Shown here: positions 10,312-18,081 of the stretch, piece after piece
Layout: each line of letters opens with the position of its first letter
How positions within the stretch are numbered: the first letter of the stretch is position 1
NCBI RefSeq assembly: GCF_040783535.2
Contig: NZ_JBFONW020000001.1
Location: forward strand, 186,001 to 250,000
DNA: 64,000 nt
Source: Aestuariibius insulae
GTDB taxonomy: Bacteria > Pseudomonadota > Alphaproteobacteria > Rhodobacterales > Rhodobacteraceae
Direction: 5' to 3'
Translations under genes and position numbers: made by a program
The notes under the pieces: model-generated
Seen by the model: the letters and a program-made list of their open reading frames with translations, nothing else
Told to the model about the DNA's origin: nothing
The model's database searches: none

Positions 10312-10340
10312 TTGTGCCTGCGCTATCTGGTCCCTAAATT
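10312..10340 (+). promoter_or_regulatory. Candidate promoter of the second L,D-transpeptidase gene
   Basis: TTGTGC (10312-10317), a 17-base spacer and TAAATT (10335-10340) make a plausible housekeeping promoter about 35 bases before the gene, whose ribosome site is AGGAGGC. Confidence 0.35.
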
Positions 10341-10376
10341 ACGAAGTCGACGATTCGTCCCGCCCAGGAGGCAAAA

Positions 10377-10976
10377 ATGGACCGCAAAACGCCACAATCG
10401 CTCAGCCGCCGTGGCTTTCTTGCCACCGCAACCGCCGCTGCCAGTCTTGGAACCGGCACGATCGCGCAGACCGCAAACACGACAGAGTTCGAGGGCGATC
10501 TCTCGAACAGCCAGCGGCGTAACATCTCCAGCTTCCGGACGCTGGACTGGCGGCCGTATTTCTCCTCTTTGCGGGGCGGCGCGCTGCTGGTCGATATCCA
10601 GTCACGTGCGCTGCACTACTGGTCGGAGGATCAGTCGATCTACAAGCTTTACCCGACCTCGGTCCCACTGACCGAGGATCTGACCCGACGCGGCCGCACT
10701 TCCGTTATTCGTAAGGTCGAAGGCCCCTCCTGGGCACCGACACCAGCGATGAAGCGGCGGAACCCCGAATGGCCCGATTTCATTGGCCCAGGTCCCGACA
10801 ATCCGCTTGGCACTCATGCCCTCTACCTAAGCTGGAAGTACTACCGAATCCACGGAACGCATGACACGCGCAAGATCGGCCGTCGGTCATCGAACGGCTG
10901 CATCGGTCTTTATAACGAGCATATCGCCGAACTTTACGCATTGACCCGGAACGGTGCTCAGGTCCTATTGATCTAA
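10377..10976 (+). CDS. L,D-transpeptidase with Tat signal peptide
   Basis: This 199-residue protein begins with a twin-arginine signal (LSRRGFLATA, residues 9-18) followed by an alanine-rich hydrophobic stretch, so it should be exported folded to the periplasm. The YkuD domain fills the rest, with YRIHGTHD near residue 155 and the catalytic cysteine in SSNGCIGLYN near residue 174. It should form 3-3 cross-links or a related transpeptidation in peptidoglycan. A strong AGGAGG ribosome site precedes the ATG. Many Rhodobacteraceae carry several such Tat-exported L,D-transpeptidases. A small unknown membrane protein follows 24 bases later, probably cotranscribed. Confidence 0.9.
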   Translation: MDRKTPQSLSRRGFLATATAAASLGTGTIAQTANTTEFEGDLSNSQRRNISSFRTLDWRPYFSSLRGGALLVDIQSRALHYWSEDQSIYKLYPTSVPLTEDLTRRGRTSVIRKVEGPSWAPTPAMKRRNPEWPDFIGPGPDNPLGTHALYLSWKYYRIHGTHDTRKIGRRSSNGCIGLYNEHIAELYALTRNGAQVLLI

Positions 10977-11000
10977 GCCAGATCCACCGCTCTTGGGGGC

Positions 11001-11186
11001 ATGATGAAGAAACTCGTTCTCGCGACCTTCCTGATCGGAGCGGCAATGCCCGCAATGTCTCAGGAGGTCACTCAGGCCGCCCCGCCGATCGTGGTCGAAG
11101 ACACGCCGCCGCCGGTCGGCCCATCGGCGGCCACCTTCGTTCTTCCGGTTCTTCTGCTATTACTCGTCGCAAGCGGATCAAGCTGA
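11001..11186 (+). CDS. Small hypothetical protein with signal peptide and C-terminal hydrophobic segment
   Basis: A 61-residue protein with a signal peptide (MMKKLVLATF start, probable cleavage after AMSQ or before it), a short proline-rich linker around residues 28-42 and a hydrophobic segment FVLPVLLLLLVA near the end. No known domain is visible. It follows the Tat-exported L,D-transpeptidase by 24 bases on the same strand and converges on hemH. ATG at 11004 is an alternative start. It could be a small inner-membrane or envelope peptide; function unknown. Confidence 0.6.
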   Translation: MMKKLVLATFLIGAAMPAMSQEVTQAAPPIVVEDTPPPVGPSAATFVLPVLLLLLVASGSS

Positions 11187-11201
11187 CGCGCAAAAGCTGG
11201 C

Positions 11202-12266
11202 TTAGTCGAGCCAGCCTTTCAGGTTTTCCTCGATGATCTCGGACAAAGCATCCAGATGCTCCGCATCGGCGTTGAGGCAGGGGATGTAGGTGAAGTGCTC
11301 GCCGCCCGCCTCTTCAAAGCTCTCCTTGATCTCCTCGTTGATCTCTTCGAGCGTTTCGATGCAGTCGGCAGAAAAGGCGGGCGCACAAACGGCGATGTTC
11401 TTTTTGCCGTCTTCAGCAAGCCGCGCAACCTCTTCGACCGTATAGGGCTTCAGCCACTCTTCAGGTCCGAACCGTGACTGAAACGTCGTCTTGATCTCGG
11501 TATCCTGCCAGCCCAGCCGCTCTTTCAGCAGCCGCGTCGTCTTTTGACATTGGCAATGGTAGGGATCACCCTCGAGCAGATATCGCTTTGGCACGCCATG
11601 ATACGAGCAGACGAGTATATCGGGGCGTTTCTCCAGCTTCGCATAGGCCCGCTCGATCGATTGGGCGAGCGCTTCGATATAGGAGGGCCGGTCAAAGTAA
11701 GGCTCCACGATACGAGCCGCGGGCTGCCACTTTTCCTCCATCAAGACGCGAAAGAACTGGTCGTTCGCCGTAGCCGAGGTCGCACCCGCGTAATGGGGAT
11801 ATAGCGGGAAAAACAGGATCTTACGGCATCCGGCCTCTACCATCTCGCGGATCTTGGATTTGGTCGATGGATTGCCATAGCGCATGCAGAAATCCACCAT
11901 GACCTGATCGCCATAGCGGTTATGCATCCTGTCCCGGATCCCGGTCGTCTGCTCCTTGGTGATCGTCATCAGCGGACTCTCATCCGCCTCCTCGTTCCAG
12001 ATCGACTTATAGGCCGCCCCCGAGCTGAAAGGACGCTTGCTCAGGATGATCAGCTGCAGCAGCGGCTGCCAGAGCCATGGGGAATAGTCGATGACCCGCC
12101 GGTCCGACAGGAACTCTCCCAGATAGCGGCGCATGGACCAATAATCGGTCCCATCGGGGGTTCCGAGATTTGCTACGAGGATCCCGACGCGGGCCGGTTT
12201 GATCTTAGGATGATCTTCCTCCGCATGGACGGGTACGCGTGCGGGCTGCAGGCTGGCATCAAACAT
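11202..12266 (-). CDS. hemH: Ferrochelatase
   Basis: The 354-residue protein is ferrochelatase, which inserts ferrous iron into protoporphyrin IX in the last step of haem synthesis. Family landmarks are the N-terminal VLVANLGTPDG, the CSYHGVPKRY motif containing the metal-site histidine (about residue 223), and CPAFSADCIETLEEI near the C terminus with its conserved glutamates. Length is normal for alphaproteobacteria. It is convergent with the small protein upstream of it on the other strand and lies 50 bases after the methyltransferase gene transcribed in the same direction. Confidence 0.95.
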   Translation of the reverse strand: MFDASLQPARVPVHAEEDHPKIKPARVGILVANLGTPDGTDYWSMRRYLGEFLSDRRVIDYSPWLWQPLLQLIILSKRPFSSGAAYKSIWNEEADESPLMTITKEQTTGIRDRMHNRYGDQVMVDFCMRYGNPSTKSKIREMVEAGCRKILFFPLYPHYAGATSATANDQFFRVLMEEKWQPAARIVEPYFDRPSYIEALAQSIERAYAKLEKRPDILVCSYHGVPKRYLLEGDPYHCQCQKTTRLLKERLGWQDTEIKTTFQSRFGPEEWLKPYTVEEVARLAEDGKKNIAVCAPAFSADCIETLEEINEEIKESFEEAGGEHFTYIPCLNADAEHLDALSEIIEENLKGWLD

Positions 12267-12316
12267 CTATCGTCCTCGGTCTGTCTCATCGCCCCGCTTC
12301 TAAAGGGCGATCTGTC

Positions 12317-13141
12317 TTATTTAAGTCCATCCGGCGCGATGGCGACCTCTGTCGTGTTCAGCGCTTCCGCCAGTCGATGACTGGCCGAACCGGGCCGCAA
12401 TGCAACTGGCTGATCCGGCGCCGGGGCCCATCCCGTCAACGTAATCATCTCGAATGTGGCCGTCAGGGTCTCTGCGCCATCACTGAAACGATCCCTATAG
12501 ATACGCTCGGCCAGCGAAAACAGATCTTTCGGTGCGATGGTTTTTTGTCGCGCGGTTTGCGCGTTGCCTTCGCCCATCGCCTTGAGATCCCGCAGCAGGT
12601 GGCGCAGATCCCGATACTGCACATCAAACCGATCTCGATCCGCCACAGGAAGGGTGAAGCCCGCGCGCTGCAACAGCCCGCCAAATTCCCGGATATCCGC
12701 CATCGGAGAGACGCGCGGGGACAGCCCGCCTGTCAGCGCAATCTCGGCTTCTGCGAGGCTTGCCCGCAGTTCATGCAGCGTCTGTCCGCCGAAGGTTGTG
12801 GCAATCATCAATCCGTCGGGTTTCAAGGCAAGACGCGCCTGCACAAGCTGGCCAACCGGATCATTCGCAGCGTGAAGCGATAGGGAATGTACGACCAGAT
12901 CGTGCTGCCTTTCTCCCAGCGATAGCAGGTCAGACGGCGGAACGCAGAGAACGTTCTCAAGGCGGCCCCTCCAAAGCTGGGGAAAAGGCGTAACAATCGC
13001 AGGCGCGGTAAACGTCCTGTTAACCTCGGCCAGTCTTTCCTGAATACCATCCGCCGCCCGTTCCTGCAGGAACATCTCGGTTGCGGACTGCCGGTTCCGC
13101 TCAAGCCTGGTTTGGTCAAACAGGGGGGGCTGCGTGGACAT
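12317..13141 (-). CDS. BioC/NDUFAF5-like methyltransferase-domain protein
   Basis: Started at the ATG at 13141, the protein has 274 residues; a start at 13189 would overlap the comF start region. The N-terminal LFDQTRLERNRQ pattern and the following fold resemble alphaproteobacterial relatives of NDUFAF5 (an arginine hydroxylase of complex I assembly in mitochondria) and BioC. The glycine-rich SAM motif is weak, as in many members, while HDLVVHSLSLHAANDPVGQL and LKPDGLMIATTFGG follow the methyltransferase core. Its substrate is unknown. It is divergent from comF, with about 28 bases between the starts. The pairing of this gene with comF and grxC on the opposite strand is common in Rhodobacteraceae. 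Confidence 0.75.
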   Translation of the reverse strand: MSTQPPLFDQTRLERNRQSATEMFLQERAADGIQERLAEVNRTFTAPAIVTPFPQLWRGRLENVLCVPPSDLLSLGERQHDLVVHSLSLHAANDPVGQLVQARLALKPDGLMIATTFGGQTLHELRASLAEAEIALTGGLSPRVSPMADIREFGGLLQRAGFTLPVADRDRFDVQYRDLRHLLRDLKAMGEGNAQTARQKTIAPKDLFSLAERIYRDRFSDGAETLTATFEMITLTGWAPAPDQPVALRPGSASHRLAEALNTTEVAIAPDGLK

Positions 13142-13169
13142 GTGGCTGATGTAGAAGGATCGCACGCCA

Positions 13170-13883
13170 ATGCAAAGCGTCGTACGCATGGTCTATCCGC
13201 CGCAATGTCTCTCCTGTGATGCCTTCACGGAAGAGGATTTCGCCCTGTGCTCCGACTGCTGGGCAGAGACGACATTCATCGCAGGTGCGATCTGCAATCT
13301 GTGCGGTGTCCCTCTAATGGGCGAGGGAACGCCGGATCTGTGCTGCGATGCGTGCATGACGCTGGAGCGGCCCTGGAAAGCGGGCAGGGCGGCGTTGCTC
13401 TATTCAGGGATCGGCCGAAAGCTTGTCCTGTCTCTCAAACACGGCGACCGGCTAGATCTCGCAGCGCCCGCCGCACGCTGGATGCTGTCGTCAGGCCGTG
13501 ATTTGCTGAACTCGAACATGGTTGTCGTGCCCGTGCCCAGCCATTGGAGCAGGCGGATCTCGCGCCGCTACAATCAAGCGGCGGTTCTTGCGCAAGAGGT
13601 CGCCCGCCAAAGCGGCCTGACCTACCATCCTCGCGCTCTCATCAGACCCAAACGCACAAGAATGCTCGATGGACACAGCCGGGACGCGCGTTTTGCCGCA
13701 CTCGATGGCGCGATCGAGGCGCATCTCGCCTATGGCGCCGTTGTAGCAGGACAGTCCGTCCTGCTTGTGGACGATGTGATGACCTCCGGCGCGACGCTTG
13801 CCGTCGCCACAAAAGCTTTGCAGGACGCCGGGGCCGAAGATGTCTGCATTCTGACACTGGCCCGCGTCGCTTCGCCCCCCTAG
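13170..13883 (+). CDS. comF: ComF family amidophosphoribosyltransferase-like protein
   Basis: A 237-residue ComF protein. The N terminus holds a zinc-ribbon of paired cysteines (CLSC, CSDC, CNLC, CDAC) and the C terminus a phosphoribosyltransferase fold with the PRPP-loop LLVDDVMTSGATL. VPVPSHWSRRISRRYNQA is the typical ComF central motif. In naturally competent bacteria ComF takes part in DNA uptake or in recombination of incoming single strands; in most proteobacteria the role is less clear. The ATG has an AAGGATC ribosome site nine bases upstream. The gene probably forms a unit with grxC, the amidase and the MarR gene that follow. Confidence 0.9.
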   Translation: MQSVVRMVYPPQCLSCDAFTEEDFALCSDCWAETTFIAGAICNLCGVPLMGEGTPDLCCDACMTLERPWKAGRAALLYSGIGRKLVLSLKHGDRLDLAAPAARWMLSSGRDLLNSNMVVVPVPSHWSRRISRRYNQAAVLAQEVARQSGLTYHPRALIRPKRTRMLDGHSRDARFAALDGAIEAHLAYGAVVAGQSVLLVDDVMTSGATLAVATKALQDAGAEDVCILTLARVASPP

Positions 13884-13920
13884 ATAAGAGGAAGACCGCA
13901 AGCTTCGAAAGGACGTCTCA

Positions 13921-14178
13921 ATGAACCCTGTGGAGATCTACACCTCCCCGCTGTGCGGATTCTGTCACGCGGCCAAACGCCTCCTGACGCAGAAGGGGGT
14001 CAGTTTTTCAGAGATCGACGTCCTGGCGGACCCCGCGCAAAAGCCCAAGATGATCGAGCGTGCGGGTGGCAAACGCACTGTGCCGCAGATCTTTATTGGT
14101 GAGACGCATGTGGGCGGATATGACGATCTTTACGCGCTCGAACGGGCCGGCAAACTCGATGGTCTTCTAGCGGCGTGA
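13921..14178 (+). CDS. grxC: Glutaredoxin 3
   Basis: An 85-residue class I glutaredoxin. The active site reads CGFC (residues 12-15) instead of the more usual CPYC, while the glutathione-binding TVPQIFIG and GGYDDLYALE motifs are standard. It reduces disulfides or protein-glutathione mixed disulfides in the cytosol. The ATG follows AAAGGA by eight bases. Its stop overlaps the GTG start of the nitrilase-family gene by four bases, so the two are cotranslated. The CGFC variant may be widespread in the group. Confidence 0.92.
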   Translation: MNPVEIYTSPLCGFCHAAKRLLTQKGVSFSEIDVLADPAQKPKMIERAGGKRTVPQIFIGETHVGGYDDLYALERAGKLDGLLAA

Positions 14179-14996
14179 GAATTGGCCTTCTTCAGCTGAC
14201 CTCCTCGGACAATCCGGGGGAGAATCTAGCAAGAACGATCGCGCTCATCCGCCACGGCGCCTCAAAGGGCGCGCGCTTCATTGCGACACCGGAGGTCACG
14301 AATTGCGTGTCGACCAGCCGGACACATCAAACAGCCGTGCTGCAGACCGAAGGTGAAGATCGCCATCTTGAAGAGCTGTGCGGCCTCGCTCGCTCTCTGG
14401 GGATCTGGCTATCGATCGGCTCGCTTGCGCTGAAATCCGGGGATCGCTTCGTGAACCGATCCTTCATGATCGATCCTCGTGGAGAAGTGATCGCACGCTA
14501 CGACAAGATCCATATGTTCGACGTCGAAATCTCGCCTGACGAAACCTACCGCGAGTCCGACGCCTACACCGCCGGAGATCGTGCTGTCATGGTACCTGTC
14601 GAGGAGGCCAAGATCGGCCTGTCGATTTGCTATGACTTGAGGTTTCCTCAGCTCTACAGGGCCTTGGCCCAGGCCGGAGCGACGGTTCTGCTGGTGCCCG
14701 CCGCCTTCTCGGCGGTTACGGGAGAGGCGCATTGGCATACGCTGCTGCGCGCCCGCGCGATCGAGACGGGGTGTTTCATCGTTGCCGCCGCTCAGGTCGG
14801 AACACATCCGGCGACCCGCGGGAAATCTCGTCAGACCTATGGACACAGCCTCGTCGTCAATCCGTGGGGCGAGATCATCAGCGATGCCGGAACCGAACCG
14901 AGGCTGACGATTGTCGATCTCGATCTCTCCGAAGTTGATAAGGCCCGCCAAAGGATCCCGTCTCTCAGTCATGACCGCGATTTCGAGGGACCCTGA
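14175..14996 (+). CDS. Carbon-nitrogen hydrolase (nitrilase superfamily, Nit-type amidase)
   Basis: A 273-residue nitrilase-superfamily amidase. The catalytic triad is visible: glutamate in ATPEVTN, lysine in YDKIHMFDVE and cysteine in SICYDLRFPQLYRAL. The context resembles the Nit1/Nit2-like subgroup, which includes deaminated-glutathione amidases that repair side products of transaminases. That assignment fits the position directly after glutaredoxin but is an inference. It starts with GTG inside the stop of grxC (GTGA overlap) and its stop overlaps the MarR start by one base. Confidence 0.88.
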   Translation: MRIGLLQLTSSDNPGENLARTIALIRHGASKGARFIATPEVTNCVSTSRTHQTAVLQTEGEDRHLEELCGLARSLGIWLSIGSLALKSGDRFVNRSFMIDPRGEVIARYDKIHMFDVEISPDETYRESDAYTAGDRAVMVPVEEAKIGLSICYDLRFPQLYRALAQAGATVLLVPAAFSAVTGEAHWHTLLRARAIETGCFIVAAAQVGTHPATRGKSRQTYGHSLVVNPWGEIISDAGTEPRLTIVDLDLSEVDKARQRIPSLSHDRDFEGP

Positions 14997-15442
14997 TGGC
15001 AGAGAGCGACGTCAATCTGGCCATCTCTCTTTTCAGCGAGATCCTGACAATAGATCAACTGGCGCGCGACCGTCTGTCGAAGGCGCTGCCAAAGGGGATG
15101 GAGCTCTCGCATTTTACGCTGCTCAACCACCTCGCTCATCGCGGCGAGGAACGAACGCCAGCGCAGCTGGCTCGCGCATTTCACCTGACACGCGGCGCCA
15201 TGACCAACACACTCAACCGGATGGAACGGCAGGGCTATATCCATGTGCGGCCTGACTGGGACGATGCCCGCAGAAAGCTGGTGACGATCAGCCCGTCGGG
15301 CCGGGCCGCCCGGGATGCCGCCGTTTCCGCGATCTCTCCGCTCTTCGACACCACAATCAAGGCCCTTGGGAGCGACCGGGTCCGCGTGACCCTTCCTGTC
15401 CTGCGAGAGCTGCGCCTTAGGTTGGGCGAGGATCCGGCTTAA
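14996..15442 (+). CDS. MarR family transcriptional regulator
   Basis: A 148-residue winged-helix regulator. The recognition helix region AQLARAFHLTRGAMTNTLNRME and the wing YIHVRPDWDDARRKLVTIS are typical of MarR. The last gene of a comF-grxC-amidase-marR run, it shares a base with the stop of the amidase gene. Its targets are unknown; MarR proteins often respond to phenolic ligands or oxidation, and no cysteine is visible that would support a redox switch. Its 3' end overlaps convergent ubiG by 26 bases. Confidence 0.88.
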   Translation: MAESDVNLAISLFSEILTIDQLARDRLSKALPKGMELSHFTLLNHLAHRGEERTPAQLARAFHLTRGAMTNTLNRMERQGYIHVRPDWDDARRKLVTISPSGRAARDAAVSAISPLFDTTIKALGSDRVRVTLPVLRELRLRLGEDPA

Positions 15443-16172
15443 GACTTGCTGTGACGTAATTCACGCTTAGATCCCGGTCCGACAGCCGCCATGACCAGGT
15501 CAGCGGATTAAAGACGAACCCCTTGCGATCCACAGGATCGAGCCCGGCCTTCTCCAAAAGATCATAAAGCTCATCGGGCGTAATGAACTTGGACCATTCA
15601 TGCGTCCCCTTCGGCAGCCAGCGCATGACCTGCTCAGCCCCGATGATCGCAACGACATAGCTCTTCGGATTGCGGTTGAGCGTGGAGCAGACATGTAGCC
15701 CTCCGGGCCTAAGCAGCGCGGAACAAGCAGTAAGATAGGAGAGCGGGTCGCTCACGTGTTCCACGACTTCCATGTTCAGAACGACGTCGAACAGCTCTCC
15801 CGCTTCGGCAAGATCCTCCGCCGTCGTGTGCCTGTAGTCGATCTCGAGCCCGGATTGTTCCGCATGGATCTGCGCCACAGGAATATTCCCCGCCGCCGCA
15901 TCGGCGCCAACAACCTCCGCACCAAGCCGTGCCATCGGCTCGCACAACAGACCGCCACCGCATCCGATATCGAGGATCCGCAATCCTTTGAACGGCATGT
16001 CCTGCCCAAGCGGCCTGTCGAACTCCGTCGAGATTTGGCGCGTGATGTAGTCCAGCCGGCAGGGATTGAGCATATGCAGCGGCTTGAACTTGCCATCCGG
16101 ATCCCACCACTCCGCCGCCATGGCTTCGAACTTGGCAACTTCCGATTGATCGACTGTTGTGTCGAATGACAT
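15417..16172 (-). CDS. ubiG: Ubiquinone biosynthesis O-methyltransferase
   Basis: A 251-residue UbiG, which carries out both O-methylations in ubiquinone synthesis using SAM. The SAM site is LDIGCGGGLLCEPMARLGA; FEAMAAEWWDPDGKFKPLH at the N terminus and the GTHEWSKFI membrane-contact motif are diagnostic. I chose the ATG at 16172 because GGAGAAACAG lies directly before it; the longer ORF to 16196 lacks such a site. It is divergent from the proline iminopeptidase gene with 46 bases between starts and convergent with marR. Ubiquinone is the main respiratory quinone of alphaproteobacteria. Confidence 0.95.
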   Translation of the reverse strand: MSFDTTVDQSEVAKFEAMAAEWWDPDGKFKPLHMLNPCRLDYITRQISTEFDRPLGQDMPFKGLRILDIGCGGGLLCEPMARLGAEVVGADAAAGNIPVAQIHAEQSGLEIDYRHTTAEDLAEAGELFDVVLNMEVVEHVSDPLSYLTACSALLRPGGLHVCSTLNRNPKSYVVAIIGAEQVMRWLPKGTHEWSKFITPDELYDLLEKAGLDPVDRKGFVFNPLTWSWRLSDRDLSVNYVTASLKPDPRPT

Positions 16173-16218
16173 CTGTTTCTCCGTGGCGGGGATCATTCCT
16201 CTTCTATATAGATCTCCT

Positions 16219-17226
16219 ATGGACAGAAGCGCAGGGCAAAAAGGCGCGGGTCAGTATCTATACCCGCCCATTGATCCGTTCGATCAGCGGATGCTGGACG
16301 TCGGCGACGGCCACCGCGTTTACGTCGAGCAATGCGGAAATCGCGACGGTATCCCTGTCATCGTGCTCCATGGCGGGCCCGGAGGCGGCTGTAGCCCTGC
16401 AATGCGCCGCTATTTCGATCCGAATCTCTACCGGATCATCCTGTTCGATCAGCGCGGGTGCGGTCGCTCGCGTCCCCATGCCAGTGTCGACAACAACACG
16501 ACCTGGCACCTCGTGCGTGACATCGAATTGATTCGCGAAACGTTCGGGATCGACGATTGGATGGTTTTCGGCGGTAGCTGGGGTGCGACACTTGCGCTCA
16601 TCTACGCGCAGACTCATCCCGACCACGTTCAGGCGATCATCCTGCGCGGCGTCTTCCTGATGACGAAGGCAGAGCTTGATTGGTTCTATTCCGGCGGTGC
16701 CGGACGCTTCTGGCCCGAGCTGTGGACGCGGTTCACCTCGCTCATTCCGCCTGATGAACGGGGCGACCTGATCGGGGCCTATGCACATCGCCTGTTCTCG
16801 GGCGATCTGATGCTCGAGACGCGCTATGCCCGAGCCTGGGCTGCGTGGGAGAACGCTTTGGCGTCCATCGACAGCGGAGGAGGCTCCGCCGAAAGCCCTG
16901 CTGACTACGCTCGCGCCTTCGCCCGGCTCGAGAATCACTATTTCCGCAACGGCGGTTTTCTCGACTGCGACGGCCACATCCTCAAGAACATGAGTCGAAT
17001 CGAACACATTCCTGGCGTGATCGTTCAAGGCCGTTACGACATGATCTGCCCGCCGGAATCGGCCTATAAGCTGGCGCAGGCCTGGCCTGCCGCCCGCCTC
17101 AGAATGGTGACCCGCGCCGGTCACGCCCTGTCAGAGCCTGGGATCAGTGCCGAGCTTGTCTCCGCCATGGACAAATTCGCGCGGCGCACACCCGGATCCT
17201 CGATCCAGGCCGGCACCGGTCGCTGA
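16219..17226 (+). CDS. pip: Proline iminopeptidase
   Basis: A 335-residue alpha/beta hydrolase of peptidase family S33. The oxyanion HGGPGGGCSP motif, nucleophile GGSWGATLAL, and the later aspartate (GRYDMICPP) and histidine (RAGHALSEP) complete the catalytic triad. It removes N-terminal proline from peptides in the cytosol. The start is the ATG at 16219; a longer ORF to 16159 overlaps ubiG and lacks support. After its stop, a hairpin (17248-17271, GGGCCTGT with ACAGGTCC) precedes the CDGSH gene, just before its AAGGAG ribosome site. Confidence 0.92.
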   Translation: MDRSAGQKGAGQYLYPPIDPFDQRMLDVGDGHRVYVEQCGNRDGIPVIVLHGGPGGGCSPAMRRYFDPNLYRIILFDQRGCGRSRPHASVDNNTTWHLVRDIELIRETFGIDDWMVFGGSWGATLALIYAQTHPDHVQAIILRGVFLMTKAELDWFYSGGAGRFWPELWTRFTSLIPPDERGDLIGAYAHRLFSGDLMLETRYARAWAAWENALASIDSGGGSAESPADYARAFARLENHYFRNGGFLDCDGHILKNMSRIEHIPGVIVQGRYDMICPPESAYKLAQAWPAARLRMVTRAGHALSEPGISAELVSAMDKFARRTPGSSIQAGTGR

Positions 17227-17283
17227 ACCAAGAAAGGTTTCGAGTGTTGGGCCTGTAGCGAGACAGGTCCCAAGGAGCATTCG

Positions 17284-17916
17284 ATGACCGATCCAGCCAA
17301 CGCATCTCCTCGGATCGAGGAAAAAGAAGACGGCCCCATTCTGGTCCACAACGCCACCGGCATGATCGGAACCGATGGAAAGCCGGTCGAGATCAAAGAG
17401 ACGATGAGCCTCTGTCGGTGCGGCCGGTCCTCGACCAAACCCTTCTGCGACGGAACCCACCGCAAGACCGGCTTCAAGAGCCGGACCGAGAATGAACCTT
17501 CCGGAAAGGACAAGCTGCGCAGCTATGAAGGATCGGATCAGACGGTTCTCTACAATGCGCGCTTATGTTCGCATGCAGCACAGTGCGTAAAGCTTGCGCC
17601 CGAGGCATTCACAACTGGCGAGGCTCCGTGGATCAAGCCGGACAAGGCAGAGGATACCAAACTGCCCGCCGTGATCCGGGCTTGCCCCTCCGGCGCGCTC
17701 CAGATGGAGGATCAGGGCCATCTGATCCCGGACCGCGTGACCGTCCATGTCGAAAAGGACGGCCCTTACTGGATCACGGGCGCCTGGATCGATGCGCCGC
17801 TTGATGCAAAGGGCGCGACGAAGGACAAATATGTTCTGTGCCGTTGCGGCCTTTCTGGAATGAAGCCGTTTTGCGACGGAACACACCATAACGAGAAGTG
17901 GTCGGACGACGATTGA
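17284..17916 (+). CDS. Double CDGSH iron-sulfur protein with a central ferredoxin-like domain
   Basis: A 210-residue iron-sulfur protein with three parts. Two CDGSH-type 2Fe-2S motifs flank the centre: CRCGRSSTKPFCDGTH (about residues 44-59) and CRCGLSGMKPFCDGTH (about residues 186-201). Between them a divergent Fer4_19-like segment contains CSHAAQC and ACPSGAL, consistent with a single mono-cluster ferredoxin domain. Such fusions are known in bacteria but their physiology is poorly defined; redox sensing or electron transfer is likely. It stands alone between pip and rimP, preceded by AAGGAG. Confidence 0.85.
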   Translation: MTDPANASPRIEEKEDGPILVHNATGMIGTDGKPVEIKETMSLCRCGRSSTKPFCDGTHRKTGFKSRTENEPSGKDKLRSYEGSDQTVLYNARLCSHAAQCVKLAPEAFTTGEAPWIKPDKAEDTKLPAVIRACPSGALQMEDQGHLIPDRVTVHVEKDGPYWITGAWIDAPLDAKGATKDKYVLCRCGLSGMKPFCDGTHHNEKWSDDD

Positions 17917-17959
17917 CTGCCTGCTGGCGCGATCGGGTCCAAGGTCGCTTTCCTTGGGC

Positions 17960-17988
17960 TTGCATCGCCGCCGAGAGGGGCCTATATC
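17960..17988 (+). promoter_or_regulatory. Candidate promoter of the rimP-nusA-infB operon
   Basis: TTGCAT (17960-17965), 17 bases and TATATC (17983-17988) form a plausible housekeeping promoter. Transcription would begin near 17995 and run about 70 bases into the hairpin and T-run before rimP. Confidence 0.35.
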
Positions 17989-18041
17989 GCTTTCAACAGC
18001 GGCGCGTCGGGGTCCAAACCTGATACTCCACCGGATCTTCG

Positions 18042-18066
18042 AACGGGCCGCGCGCCCGTTTTTTTG
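18042..18066 (+). terminator. Intrinsic terminator in the rimP leader (candidate attenuator)
   Basis: AACGGGC (18042-18048) and GCCCGTT (18054-18060) form a perfect 7-base-pair stem with a 5-base loop, followed by a run of seven T. It ends 16 bases before the rimP ATG. It could end the upstream CDGSH gene, but a promoter lies between, so it would also stop leader transcripts. GGCGCG at 18001-18006 can pair with CGCGCC at 18051-18056, which would break the stem and act as an antiterminator. Confidence 0.75.
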
Positions 18067-18081
18067 TGCTTGAAAGGCATC

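Noticed and set aside
17248..17271. Hairpin GGGCCTGT/ACAGGTCC before the CDGSH gene, as a riboswitch
   Set aside because: A single short stem with no conserved aptamer core.
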